This document shows positions 21,555-32,600 of a DNA stretch of 64,000 nucleotides, one piece after another. The DNA lies in contig NC_084896.1 of NCBI RefSeq assembly GCF_958979055.1, forward strand, positions 8,684,501 to 8,748,500, written 5' to 3'. The notes under the pieces are model-generated. The model saw only the letters and a list, made by a program, of their open reading frames with translations. It was not told where the DNA came from and made no database searches. Source of the stretch: Alnus glutinosa. Taxonomy: Eukaryota; Streptophyta; Magnoliopsida; Fagales; Betulaceae. Made by a program: the position numbers and the translations under genes. The first letter of the stretch is position 1. Each line of letters starts with the position of its first letter.

Positions 21555-23044
21555 ATGGCTCTTCGGCGAGCTTCATCGATCTTATTCAACAAGCTCAAGC
21601 TCAATCTTAATCCCAATCTCAACAACGTTGCTCATCGCAATCTCTCAACGGGTACTTTTCTTATTCACACCTTTCTTATTATTATTTTTTTTCCATTTTT
21701 TTTTTAAAACGTATTGGTGTTTGGTTGCTGAGAAAACTCTGGGAAAGAATAGAAACTGAAAATTTTGATCGTTCTTGCCAGAAATGAAGGAATTTTTGCC
21801 TTAGGCAGCTTTCAGTATCTAGCTCAGTGAAAAGGGGGTGTTGAACGAAAATTAGCCTTACGTTTGCGAAGAAAATAAATTGAGTGAAATTTTGGATTTT
21901 TTGTCTGAGTATGAGGGAAATGAGTCCTTTTGAAATCCTTTTTTAAGCGTAGTTAGTGTTTCGTTGCTCAGAAAACAGGGGAAGATTAGAAACTGATTTT
22001 TTTTTTTAAAAAAAAAAAACTTTTGCTTTAGGCAGCTTTTTGAATATTGCTCAGTGAAGAGGAGGTTTGAGGTCTAATTTACTGTTTGGTTTATCAGAAA
22101 ATGAAAGTGGAGAAATTAAAGAGCATAAAGTTTGAATATTAGGGAGAGAAACTCTAGTTTACTAGGCCAAATTGCTATATTAATCTCACTTTATAAATCC
22201 AAGTTGCTGCTTGATTGCTGGGAAAATGTAAAGAAAATTGAAATTTCATTATTATTGTTGTTTTCGTTATTTGGAAATAAAAGCTCTACTTAGCAAGCCA
22301 AATTGTTGTCTCAATTTTAATTAGGTGTGAAAAGCCAATTGCTGCTCCATGTGACCATATACTTCTTATTTCGACATTTTCAAGAGAAAAATAATAATAC
22401 TTCAACCCCAATCATGCCAACAGTTGTACTAAGCTTAATTTTATTTGAGTCTGTTGCTTTATTATGAGGTCAGAAACTAATAGAAACAGAAAATTTTGTA
22501 CAAATCTTTTGTGTTTGTTTCACTTTTCATAGATTTTGCTGGCACTCCTCCTTTGCGTGATGGCATGATGAATCAGATGTTTCATCTTGACATAAATTCA
22601 CAAATTGGGAGTTGTATGCCTCTTGCTGCTATGCGTATCGGAACAATGATCCACAACATTGAGATGAACCCGGGTCAAGGTGGCAAGCTAGTTCGAGCTG
22701 CAGGGACTTGTGCAAAGATCTTGAAAGACCCGTCGTCTAAATATTGTTTAGTGAGACTGCCTTCAGGTGCTGAGAAGTTGATTAATTCTCGGTGCCGGGC
22801 CACAATTGGTATGGTTTCAAACCCAGGCCATGGAGCTCGGAAGCTCAGGAAAGCTGGGCAGAGCCGTTGGTTGGGTATAAGACCAAAAGTTCGAGGAGTG
22901 GCTATGAATCCAGTAGATCATCCTCATGGTGGAGGTGAGGGTAAGAGCAAGAGTAGTGGGAGTCATGGAAAGTGTTCTCGTACTCCTTGGGGCAAGCCTT
23001 GTAAGTCTGGGTACAAAACTGGACCCCTGAAGCGCAGAAAGTAG
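21555..23044 (+). CDS. RPL2: Mitochondrial ribosomal protein L2, C-terminal half (nuclear 3'-rpl2)
   Basis: CDS join(21555..21651, 22533..23044), 202 residues. Exon 1 encodes a presequence (MALRRASSILFNKLKLNLN ... HRNLSTG), rich in Arg, Ser and Leu and without acidic residues, as for mitochondrial import. A GT donor at 21652 and a CATAG acceptor at 22528-22532 join STG to DFAGTPPLRDG. Exon 2 is the C-terminal half of bacterial-type uL2: HNIEMNPGQGGKLVRAAG, RLPSGAEKLINSRCRATIG, RKAGQSRWLGIRPKVRGVAM and MNPVDHPHGGGEGKS, ending GYKTGPLKRRK. The last block includes the conserved His-rich loop near the peptidyl-transferase centre. In many eudicots the rpl2 5' half stays in the mitochondrial genome and the 3' half is nuclear; this gene fits that (compare At2g44065). 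A partial duplicate of exon 1 lies just upstream. Confidence 0.93.
21602..21779. repeat. Second copy of the 271-bp-spaced duplication (in-gene copy)
   Basis: Contains the end of the real exon 1, the splice donor at 21652 and the start of intron 1. Partner of 21331-21529. Confidence 0.9.
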
Positions 23045-23879
23045 TGGCAATCATTTTCTTTGTTTTGGTACTATACTCTCAAATCGAGTTGTGCACACTG
23101 CCAGATCCATTAGAGAGTTTTGTCTTTGGAAATGCTTAAATTTCATTTAAAGTGAAGAAGTTTTATTGTGGATTGAGTTCCTTTACTGCATCAATTTCGT
23201 TTGGTTTTGGGCTTAATGCTTTGAAAACACATCGGTTATTTTCAACAATTGAAGGAATCTGTTCTTGAGCTGATCATAGACTAGGTGTAAGTTATTACTT
23301 TTCTCTCTCCCTGTCTGTGTGTGTGTTTGTATTCTGCATCAAAGAAAAGTTATGCTTTTCCATATGGAGGGCAGATTGTCTTCCCTGGTGCTATTTTCAA
23401 TTCTTAAGGCTGGAAATTCGTTGTCCTCCAAGCTATCCTCCCATATCTTCAGTGATGTATAATTTTTCTCATTGCTATTTATTTGCGTTGTGGTTATCCG
23501 ATTCACTTGCACTTGTGAATTGTTTAGTGGCTTCTAGGTTTCTAGCTAAAGGTTACTGTCTAAAAGAGGATTGCGTGGTCACAATTATTTTAAAAAAAAT
23601 GAAGGTTTACCTTTAGCTAGGTGGCTTTATTTTTAGGAAAAAATAGTTGGGGAATAAGAAGCTATATCTTATGCTCCAAGTTTAAGTGCTTGCATGCTGT
23701 CGTGTTTTTTCGGTTTCACTTCTATGGTCTATTTGAAATTGATCATTGTAGCTGTTGTATGTACTCCTTTTTTGTTAGATATAAAGTAAATAGTTGCTTG
23801 ATTTGCTTTTATTGGGTAAGCCGGTCTAATAAATCGTTCAAAACTTAATGTTTACTTGTGCAGAGTACTAAATGATTGT
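23045..23879. other. 3' UTR of rpl2 and intergenic DNA
   Basis: T-rich sequence without a convincing ORF. A short (TG)n tract lies near 23311-23325. No poly(A) signal can be fixed with confidence. Confidence 0.4.
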
Positions 23880-23884
23880 GTTCG

Positions 23885-24235
23885 AACAAGGTATTTGGTC
23901 CCTGCTGGTTCGTGCCCGAGTATGGTTTTTATGCCTTGTCAGTTCATGCCCGAAACAAGGTCTTTGTGCCTCGTCGGCTCATTCGAGTGAGAGTTCTCTC
24001 CCGGTTCGTGTCTGAACAAGTTTCATGCCTTATTGGTTTGTGCCTGGAACAAGGTCTTTATGCCTCGTTGGCTCGTGTCCGAGCGAGGTCTTATATCCTT
24101 GGTGGTTTGTGCTTGAGCAAGGTTTATGCCTTGTTGGTTTGTACTCGAAACAAGGCATTTGTTTCTCGTCTGCTCATGCCCAAGCGAGAACTTTGTTCTT
24201 TAACTTTTTGTTGGTATATTCGCTGCCGCTAGGTT
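23885..24235 (-). repeat. Degenerate tandem array at the 3' end of a Tat-type element
   Basis: A roughly 45-50-bp unit built on ggttcgtgcccgagyaaggt and tttatgcctcgttggctc recurs about seven times with many changes. It lies just beyond the C-terminus of the antisense Tat integrase. Tat elements often carry tandem repeats between pol and the 3' LTR. Confidence 0.65.
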
Positions 24236-24299
24236 TGTGTCCTAAAAGAGATTTACACACAAAAGAATAAGTGAGATAGAAATTAACTTTCATTGAAGT

Positions 24300-25136
24300 A
24301 CTAGTGAGTGACATTGGGTTTCATTGGTAATATCTCCACAACTGCTTTGCGTTCCATGGTGGGGTAGCCTCTTTCCCTCCATTGTCTCGAGGTGATATGT
24401 CTCCAGCTACTTGCAGTTGATTACTCAGTACGACCCCTCATAATATGGCCCTAGCTTCCCATCGGTCAGATTCCGAGTGGCTACTGTGACTTCTCGTAGG
24501 ACCAAATTCCCGTTGTTGAACCTCCTTGGCTTAACCCTCGTGTTGAAGTATCTCGCCTTCCTTTGCTGGTAAGCTGCTGCTCGCAAGCCTGTTTGATCCC
24601 TTCACTCATCGAGCAAGTCGAGGTTTGCCCAGTTCTCTTCGTTTTGTGTCGAGTCATGGTGGCTGGTACAGTAGTTGAGTCGTCTGATTTCAATTGGGAA
24701 TACGACCTCACTGCAGAAGGTCAATGCAAAGGGGGTCTCTCCTGTGGGAGCTCATACGGTCATCCTGTAAGCCCATACTATTTCGAGGAGTTTCTTTGCC
24801 AAAGACCCTTTAATTTGAATTATCCAGCTTGGTCTTTATCATTCTGAAAATGGTCTTATTGGTTGCTTTGGCTTGGCCGCTGGCCTGTAGGTGTCCCTGG
24901 GATGAGTAATAGTTTTGAATTATAAGCTTCGAGCACCCATCTTGTAATGCCTTGTTGTCAAATTGCTTCTTGTTGTTGGATACTAGAGCATGCAAAAATC
25001 GATTTGACACACTGTTGAACGCCAGACGAAGTTCTTGATATTTTTGTCTGTAATGGTTGTCAAGGCCTTTGCTTCGAGCATATGCATTTTTAGCCCTTCG
25101 GGAAGGAGGGATCCCGATCTGGTTTTGCTTCGTCAA
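24300..25136 (-). pseudogene. Ty3/gypsy Tat-lineage integrase remnant, antisense
   Basis: On the minus strand the order matches the end of a Tat-lineage polyprotein. First is the catalytic-core end KQFDNKALQDGC, then IQNYYSSQGHLQASGQAKAT and NKTIFRMIKTKLD, corresponding to the family's GIxxxYSSPxHPQANGQVEVTNRTL. Next come ETPFALTF and LDLLDEWRDQ, and then RAAAYQQRKARYFNTRVKPR, NLVLREVTVATR and KLGPYYEGSYWV, the chromodomain-like C-terminus. Several stops and frame changes interrupt it. Reverse transcriptase and RNase H are absent; gag-like sequence follows almost at once (25140 onward), so pol was largely deleted. Confidence 0.8.
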
Positions 25137-25139
25137 TGG

Positions 25140-26303
25140 GGACTCCTACCAAGCTTTCCATGGGGCCGTTTGCCTGAATGTCTTTTCATCCCTTACTTCC
25201 ACCCCTTCAACTACTAGAGTCTCCTTTGAAGTCAGGACCCTTAACGATGATGTGAAATGCTTCCGGGAGACGACCTGATCACCTGGTCTTGCCTCGGCTA
25301 TTGAGGTCTGTGTCGTTCCTCGGTCCTCCTAGGCCAGGTCTCAACCATTTATATGTTCCTTTTGACAGAAGGGGCTCCTTCCTCTTCTTATCCTAGTGGC
25401 TGTTGATTCCTCATTGGCTTTGATCCGTGAATGCTCTAATTGTATTATTGGCATTCATGAATTCTTCAACCTTATCTATGAACTCTTAAGAGGGATACGA
25501 GCAAGTTCCTCCATGAAAGAACTCATTTGGTCATCAACCGTTAGCTTCTCTCTCTCGAATCGGGTCATAAACTTTTTAAGGGGTTCTGTCTCACTTTCCT
25601 TGAGGGTGACGAACTATTTACATAAATCTTTAGAGTCGATAGAGTTATATGGCAGTTTCTTGAACAACCGTCAGCCTTCATAGTGGTGGGAAACGACCTA
25701 CACATGATGTCATTGGGCGTTCCTTGCAGGAGCATGTGGGTCTTATAGGTTTGGATGTGGTCTATTGGATCCTTGGATCCATCATTACATGTCCATTTGT
25801 GGGACTTTAAACTTGAGGGGAAGGGACATTTCTATAACATTGGCTGTGAAGGGGAGGTTCATTCCTTCAAGGAAATTTTTGACAGTGGAGGTGCGTTTAT
25901 AGTTTATTGTCTTGATCATTTATACGGGCATCAACGTGGCTAACTGTTTCGAGGTGTTCGATTTTTTGGGTTTCATCCTTGCCAAAGAGATGGGGGTTGT
26001 ACCCTCCACTCTTAGTTCCCGATGTCGCTTTTGCGGTCCTTCCTCTCTGCTACTCCTTCTCGGTCCAGTGGGGGGCTCTCGCTCATTCTACGAGTTGGGG
26101 AAGGGTTCAGTTGCCAGAACCGTTGCATCTTTCGTGGTTTTGTTGGAGGATGAGGTCCACATTCTATGACATGTGCAATAACTGTGTCTCAAGCCTTTGC
26201 TTCTAAGGGTTTGGCTAGATTAAGGTGCTAGTGTTTTCCATTTGGATGCTCTTCGATCTAGTGTTCAGCATGGGGTCTTTTATCTAGAGGATTTACAAAT
26301 CTT
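25140..26303 (-). pseudogene. Tat-lineage gag-like remnant, antisense
   Basis: Frame-broken minus-strand translation gives gag-like phrases such as YKTHMLLQGTPNDIMCRSFP, TLKESETEPLKKFMTRF and KLTVDDQMSSFMEELARIP. These resemble Tat-type gag (TVKQ.DNESLRDYLARFN). It sits between the integrase remnant and the decayed primer-binding site at 26304-26323, where gag belongs. Confidence 0.6.
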
Positions 26304-26400
26304 GCGCCCCACAGACAATGCCAAGCTGTTGATATAATTGATTGCAGGCTAAAGGGTTAGTTGAGAGTGCCTACAAAATAGACTGAGCATGGGGACTTGA
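26304..26400 (-). mobile_element. Decayed primer-binding site and LTR end of the Tat remnant
   Basis: Minus-strand TTGGCATTGTCTGTGGGGC (26323-26305) is a decayed TTGGCGCCGTCTGTGGG. It is preceded by ATCAACA (LTR end at 26327), and the LTR would extend to the right for an undefined distance. Confidence 0.5.
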
Positions 26401-26554
26401 CGCTTACACCCACTTTCCACTCACATTTATCCACACTCTGATGTGGCAGTGGCGTTGTTGCCACATCAGATTTCCACTAAAAAAATTCTTGATGTTTTGG
26501 ACGCCTTTTTTTAGTAAAAAAACGTGTTTTTTGACGATATCTAAGACGGAAAAT

Positions 26555-26664
26555 GCTAAAAATCTTCCACTCATCCCTCCTCATCACCCTCTTTTCTTTA
26601 AAAAAGTTAATTTTTATTATAAAAGGGTGATAAGGGGGATGAGGGGAGGATGTGTAGAAAAGCT
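26555..26664. mobile_element. Foldback MITE
   Basis: The left arm gctaaaaatcttccactcat through aaaaagttaatttt pairs with the right arm (ataaaagggtgataag to tgtgtagaaaagc) along almost the full length of about 110 bp, making one long hairpin. No clear target duplication was seen. Confidence 0.65.
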
Positions 26665-26842
26665 CGTCTAGGACTGGTCGGATGTGACATCTCTTTCCTA
26701 ATGCATCAAACCATGCGTTTTGTTTAACCCAGCTCTCCATATCATTTCCAATCTCTCTCGATATTTTGAAACAATTTTTTTTTTTTTTTTTTTCGGCCAT
26801 CTCTCAAGCCAAAACCAAACCAAACCCATCTCCAAAGCCACC

Positions 26843-26971
26843 ATGAAGGTCCGGTCAGTGAACCTCCGACAGGCCCGCAAGGCGGCGACTACATTGGCCA
26901 ATAATCGGAGTGGCTCCTTCTGCTCCGTCCTTTGGGTCCAACAAGCTCTTCTGACCCATCTAGCTTCTATG
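26843..26971 (+). pseudogene. First-exon fragment of a CTF4/WDHD1-like gene
   Basis: An ORF of 43 codons from ATG at 26843, followed by a possible GT donor at 26972, reads MKVRSVNLRQARKA then SGSFCSVLWVQQA. This resembles the N-terminus of the plant WD-repeat/HMG-box protein of the CTF4/WDHD1 family (MKxRSxKLREAHK...FCSVLWDxxA), a replisome-coupling factor. The usual WDQQAxHLVTASS is altered, and no WD40 repeats follow downstream. It ends just before a SINE. Only a broken piece of the gene is here. Confidence 0.5.
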
Positions 26972-27081
26972 GTGGGTTTTGTGAATAATTGTTTAGAGTT
27001 TTGAAAATATGTGAAATTTTGGTGAAAAAGGCTTAATAATTAATTTGTTTCTTCTTTCCTTCTATAAAAAGCTTGAATTTT

Positions 27082-27186
27082 GTTCCCAAGGAGTATCTCA
27101 ATCGGCTGGGGACCACGCCTCATGAAGCGGAGGTCACTAATTCGAATCCCCCCTCTCCCATCTAGTATGGACATGTTAAAAAAAAG
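27082..27186 (+). mobile_element. tRNA-derived SINE with 12-bp target duplication
   Basis: A 105-bp insert has an internal polymerase III promoter: box A-like tatctcaatcggctgggga (27094-27112) and box B-like actaattcgaatcc (27136-27149). It ends in an A-rich tail (gttaaaaaaaag). The flanks agcttgaatttt are identical at 27070-27081 and 27187-27198, so both borders are exact and the insertion is likely young. Confidence 0.88.
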
Positions 27187-27265
27187 AGCTTGAATTTTCG
27201 GTGATATACATGTCATTTTTGTAGAATAAGATCCTCTCAATTTCATTTAATGAAATGTATACTAT

Positions 27266-27633
27266 CCATTTCAAATTAAAGGTTAGAATTTAAAATTTGT
27301 GCATCTAACGGTGTATATAAAGTCAATGTTGCAATGTCTTTTAAAAATTTAAATAATGTAAGGACAGAAATTTCCTACAAACTAGTTTGTAGAAAATTTC
27401 ATACAACCTACATATAAAAGTGGCATGTATCCTCACATGTTTTTTATTAATACTATTAAAAAAGCATGTGAAAAGCAAGTGCTATTAAAACTTCTCATAA
27501 AACTTCTCACATGCTAGAGACACATGTCACTCTTATATATAAGTTGTATGAAATTTTCTACAAATCACTATAACGTAAAATCATATACATCATTAGATAT
27601 ATCAACTTTAAATTCTGACCATAAAATGAAATG
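27266..27633. mobile_element. MITE with a second hairpin MITE nested inside
   Basis: Outer arms (27266-27330 and 27575-27633; ccatttcaaattaaaggtta against rc of taaattctgaccataaaatg) are complementary. Inside lies a second inverted repeat, 27386-27435 against about 27520-27565 (gtttgtagaaaatttcatac / gtatgaaattttctacaaat). Confidence 0.6.
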
Positions 27634-27884
27634 TTATAATTTTGTAATATTATTTTTTGCATTGAATGCTTCAAAACATTTGGCTTAAATTGAATTTAAT
27701 GCATTGAATGCTTTTGACAGTTAACTTTATGAATAAAAATAGTATTAATTTAAAGTATTTGGCGGGAAGAAGTTCCCTATTTACTTTCTGATATTGTTTG
27801 TAGGGAGACTGTTGCTCCTACCTTTTAATCCTTCAAGGGATTTTTATGTTTCTCAATGAAAAGTGATTTTTGTTTTAAAAAAAA

Positions 27885-27924
<40 letters not shown>

Positions 27925-28127
27925 TTGTTGTTTAATAATTTAAAAAAAAAAATGACTTGTTAAATCAATAAAAATAGATTTCTAAAATTAAATTTGAAAA
28001 AATTTTAAATAGTTCCTTGTGAATGCTCTTCAATCCTCTCTCCCTATCACCCACATACCCAATAACCCAAAAGCCCATATAAAATGAATAAAACAAACAA
28101 CCTCTTAATGTTAATGTTAATGCAAAT
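27634..28127. other. AT-rich intergenic DNA
   Basis: No gene. A (TA)n-(GA)n microsatellite lies at about 27887-27924. Confidence 0.5.
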
Positions 28128-28280
28128 AAATTTCAATCTTGGTCTTCCTGGTTATACCTGTGGAGTGCCATTTCAGGCCCCACCAAGCAAGTTCAAAGAG
28201 GATGGAAGCCATCGATGGACGCAAGCTCTTGGTAGTTATTTAAGTTTCTATTAAAGACTACGGTAAAAGTGAGAGATGCT
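28128..28280 (+). pseudogene. COBRA-like exon-3 end fragment
   Basis: Starting at aaatttcaatcttggtctt, this repeats the end of exon 3 of the COBL gene (32818-32920) and a little of its intron. The translation NFNLGLPGYTCGVPFQAPPS ... HRWTQAL differs from the gene by D to V, V to A, N to D and R to H; the GT donor position and a ggtaaaagtgagaga intron phrase are shared. No other COBL exon accompanies it. Confidence 0.85.
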
Positions 28281-28342
28281 AATCTTATTTATAGAATATG
28301 TTATTAACTTTGTCATAGGTTACACTTTTCAAAGGCAAATAG

Positions 28343-28665
28343 TGTTAGGCTTGATAGCCCGATATTCGACCGTATGGCCAATCGACTCGAGTACGACCAT
28401 AAAGCGTCACACTAAATCCTTTCTTTCAACACATCAGCATTGGTTCCTGTGATCCCAACATGATGTGATAGTTTGTAGGAGTCATTGGGGCTAGGGAACA
28501 ATAGAAAAGCCTCCTATAAACGCATGCCAGATGGTTGGTGGCTACGACAAATCAGCTATAAAAGGCAACAGATACTAGTAAAAAAAAAATAAAAAAAATT
28601 TCCCCTCCTCTTGTACATTATCTTCTATTTACCTAGATTATTCAGCTTGGTTATACTGACTTAAC
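28343..28665 (+). repeat. LTR-like direct repeat, copy 1
   Basis: Begins tgttaggcttgatagcccga and contains a TATA-like ctataaaaggc. It repeats as 28666-28979 with a 323-bp offset and considerable divergence. The TGTTA start and TATA box suggest a retrotransposon LTR. Confidence 0.6.
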
Positions 28666-28979
28666 TGTTATGCCCAATACCAGACCCTATGACCAATCGA
28701 CCTGAGTACAACCACAAAACGCCACACTGGATCCCCTCTTTCAGCACATGATCCCAGCATGAGGTGATCGTTTGTAGGAGACTGTAGGAGTCACGAAGCC
28801 TAAAGAGTGCAGCAACAAAAAAGCCTCTAATAAACGTATGCCACATGGTTGGCACCTACAACAAATCAACTATAAAAAGGAAGCGGAAATTAAGTAAAAA
28901 TGAGACTTTCATCTCATTATCTTGGTCGATATCTTCTATTTTCCTAGATTATTTACCTTGGTCATACTAAATTAACCAT
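28666..28979 (+). repeat. LTR-like direct repeat, copy 2
   Basis: Begins tgttatgcccaatacc directly after copy 1, with a TATA-like actataaaaaggaagc. A head-to-tail LTR pair without any internal region could come from unequal recombination or a very short element. Confidence 0.6.
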
Positions 28980-29105
28980 CAGAGCTATCCCACGCTAACC
29001 CTGCTCCTACAAGCTTTTATGCTATTCTTCCCCTTTCTTTATTGACACTTCATATTGTTACCTCGGCCCGCGGTCAAGCGTTCTAAGAATAAGAATAAGA
29101 ATAAG

Positions 29106-29141
<36 letters not shown>

Positions 29142-29189
29142 TAAACCCATCTTTTTTTAGGTTGAATTGCATAATATAATAGGGTGAAT

Positions 29190-29224
<35 letters not shown>

Positions 29225-29495
29225 AGAGTCTGTATGAAATAAATAATAATTAAAAAATGCAGAGGGTGAGAGAGATTCAAACGGCCGAAATGCCGCGGAT
29301 CACAGAAGGCGTGATCTTTGAAGTTTGAACGTGTAAACAGTAAACACTCACAAAATGAAGTTCACATACGTAATTCGAATCCCCCAAATTTGGTATTTCC
29401 CATAACAACAACATTAATTCAATTCTAATTGATTTCCTTCTTTGTTTTGGACAAACACTCCACACACCCCCACCCTCAGCTTTTCTTCATTTTCC

Positions 29496-29531
<36 letters not shown>

Positions 29532-29650
29532 TTCACTACTCATACCAACAAACATCCATCCATACCTTCATACACAAACACCACAGATTTTCTAAAGCTT
29601 TATTTTGGATTTTTAAGATTAACCCATTTTTGTTCCTTTATCAAAGGCCA
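28980..29650. other. COBL 5' flank and 5' UTR
   Basis: Contains an A-33 run (about 29106-29139), a (TA)n tract (about 29199-29224), and a (TTTC)n microsatellite at about 29496-29531 that probably lies in the 5' UTR. No ORF of substance. Confidence 0.45.
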
Positions 29651-32600
29651 ATGGGTTTGGTCTTCATTTTCATCTTCTTCTTTGTTATCACCACAATCTC
29701 ACCTTCTTGTAAGTATCTTTTTCTGTCATTTTTTTAAAAAAAGAAAAAAAAGAAAAATGGGTTCTTTATTTCAATTAATTTTTTTCTTTCCTTGATATTT
29801 TTGGGGTCGATTTGATTGATATGCAGATGGGTACGACCCATTGGATCCTCATGCAAATATAACCATTACATGGGATCTCATGATTGATAATGGTGAGACA
29901 TATGATGTAAGTTCCTGTTCTTCAATTATTTTTATGATTTTATTTTCGAGTTTTTGAGTTTCACAACGTTTGATTTTTTTTTTTTTTTCATCCGCTTGGA
30001 AGCGATTGCCTGGGGCTAAAGGGAGTACAGTGTCTTAGAATTCGGACCAATGACATGGCGCGTGCAGGGTAAATATAGCTTTACATTGCAACGTGGCATA
30101 GTTTGATTGGTTAGAGTAGAACCAGAATCCAGTGTTTACCGTAGACAAGCTGAGTAGGGATGGCAAATTCGTGTTCATATGTCGGGTTCGGTTAGTGTCG
30201 AAATATAGATATAAAACTATATATGATAATTTTAACTCGATCCATTTACTTAAATACCGTTACGTTCGTATTGAGTTCATGTCGGATTTGCAAATCGTGT
30301 AAAAAATTGTCAGTTCTTATGTCGCATGTTGGGTTTGTGCCATGTCGAGCTATAGGTATAACACTATATAGGTTAATCCTAACCAAATTTATTTAATTAA
30401 ATGAGTCAGATCCATTAATCCTAATCTGCTAATATTATATCGAATTTGTATCAAATTCGCAAGTCGTGTAGAAAATTACGAGCCTGGTAGCTGAGCATGG
30501 CTGCCTCGTGAGTATTGTTCATGGACAATTGGATTCGTGGGCACTCTTTCTGTACCATTTGATTTCGTTATCTCAATTACCATAATGCCCCAAACAGTCT
30601 GCACGGTTAATCTATATGTGCTGGATTAGTGAATTCATTGAGTTTTTTATTTTCTTGTCCGGCATATTGGCATCAATCCAGCAGCTTAGGCTTTACAAGA
30701 AGATGGAACAGAAATTTCTTCACCTTATAATTATATTATGATTTAGATATATATTGTCTGAAAATTGTATCAAAATTTTTTTAGAAGAAAACTTAAAGTG
30801 GGGGATCATCTTTGAAAGTCTCCATTAACTAAAAAAACTGGAAAGTGATACTCAACTAAAGACCAAGAGTAACAGTTATTCAGTGGGTAGCTCACCAATT
30901 CGGCGACGGAGAAGGATCCTCTCCATTTCAAATTAAATGAAGAGCATCAAGTTAGTGTATTTAGGGGGGTAAAATGATCCAAAAAAATAATTAGACCATT
31001 TTACCCCTCCTAAATACACTAACCGGCTCCTCTCCATTTCATTTCCGTTTCCTTCAGCGACGGGGTGTCCCTTTCTCCTTCCCTTATTGAGGGTTGGTAT
31101 TAACTTCTATCACTTCCTTATTAGTGGGATGAATCGCGTGTTACCTTGCCGTCGGCTTTGTTGGGTGCAGCTGTTTGGGATGAGTTGAAAGAGGCATGAT
31201 ATACAGGGAACGGTTTACCGTCCCTTGTCACCCTCTTTTAAATAAAATATTTGATTTTAATTAAAAATGTGTCTCTGATGTAATATTTGATTTCACATCA
31301 GAGACACCTTTTTAATTAAAATCAAATATTTTAACATAAAGGGTGCGCTGGGGGACGGTTGACCGTCGCCCAAAAATCATTTCCGGAGTTGAAAAGCCTA
31401 CCTGGGTGTGAACTAGTTGCCTTCTAGAATGGGCCTCTTGTCCAGGCCCAGTGGATATGATCTGGGTCCATTTGATAGCATTCCATGACTTGAACTAAAG
31501 TCAGGCTCCAGTTGCCATCTTTGTTTAGCTCAGCCATAAGTGTGCTAATTCAACCTTCTGGAAGTAGCTCAACAAGCTTGGTTATGATACCATTTTGGTG
31601 TTGTCTTTCATGCTTCTGGCTGACAGGACTTATGTGGCAGAAATATTGAATTTATGACCCTATGGCATATCATTCGTTATAATAAGCCAATGCTAGTCTT
31701 CACTTTAAATTTCAGAAGATCACTGGGCAACTTTTTTGCTGCTTGTATGCTAGTTGATTTGTAGCAACAAAGCTTTTCATTAGTGGATCAAACCCCACTT
31801 TCATTTTTAATCTAGCTAATAATTTTTACCCAAATTCTCATTATGGAGTAATTATATGGATTGGCTGGTACCCATGGACATATTAGAACTTCAAAAAATT
31901 AGCATGGGCATGAAATATTCAATGTCTAAAATAGAGTATCTTTATAAGTAACTGAACTTAGTTTCTTAGATCAAATGACATCACATCCTCCTCAAGTAAA
32001 GGATGGTGATTTGAGGTCATGGATTCATTCTTAGAAATATGTGAGTTGTGTATTTACTAACCAAAATAATAATTAAAAAATAAACAGGAAATTTGGCTCC
32101 TTGACTTGGTTATTGAATTCAACTTGGTTGGTCTGTTATTGCCTTAGCTTTTACTTGATGTTCCATGTATATTTTTGTTTTCTGAGAGGTTAAGCAGTAT
32201 TTGAAATCATACTGCCCAAGTGGAAAAATATATTCCATCTTTATATTTCTGCAGCCACAGGCCCCTGCTTGAGCTTTTGAAGTTTTCTTATAATGGATGG
32301 TAGCATCATCTTTCTGTAGAAGTACTTTTTTTTTTAGGACAAGTATTCTTTCATACTGACAAACAAAGCTAATCCTAAAATCTAGCTTGCATCAATAAAG
32401 TTCACCAACATAATCATGCATTTTTGGCTAAGATGTCAACTTATTTATTTTCTATATTTACAGGAAAAGGTATCACTTCACAATTTCCAATTATTCCGGC
32501 ATGTAGAGCGGCCTGGATGGAAATTGAGTTGGACATGGAAAGGCGACGAGGCAATATGGGATATATGGGGAGCAGAGGCCACCCAGCAAGGAAACTGCTC

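Noticed and set aside
22817..23050. Antisense ORF in rpl2 exon 2
   Set aside because: It is the shadow of a conserved coding exon on the other strand.
29429..29795. ORFs of 102 and 117 codons in the COBL leader
   Set aside because: They run through the (TTTC)n tract and the first splice donor; only the ATG at 29651 gives a signal peptide that joins the COBRA domain.
32416..32463. ATG at 32416 as start of the large COBL ORF
   Set aside because: It lies in the intron upstream of a clear CAG acceptor at 32461-32463. The homologous N-terminus is supplied by exons at 29651 and 29827.
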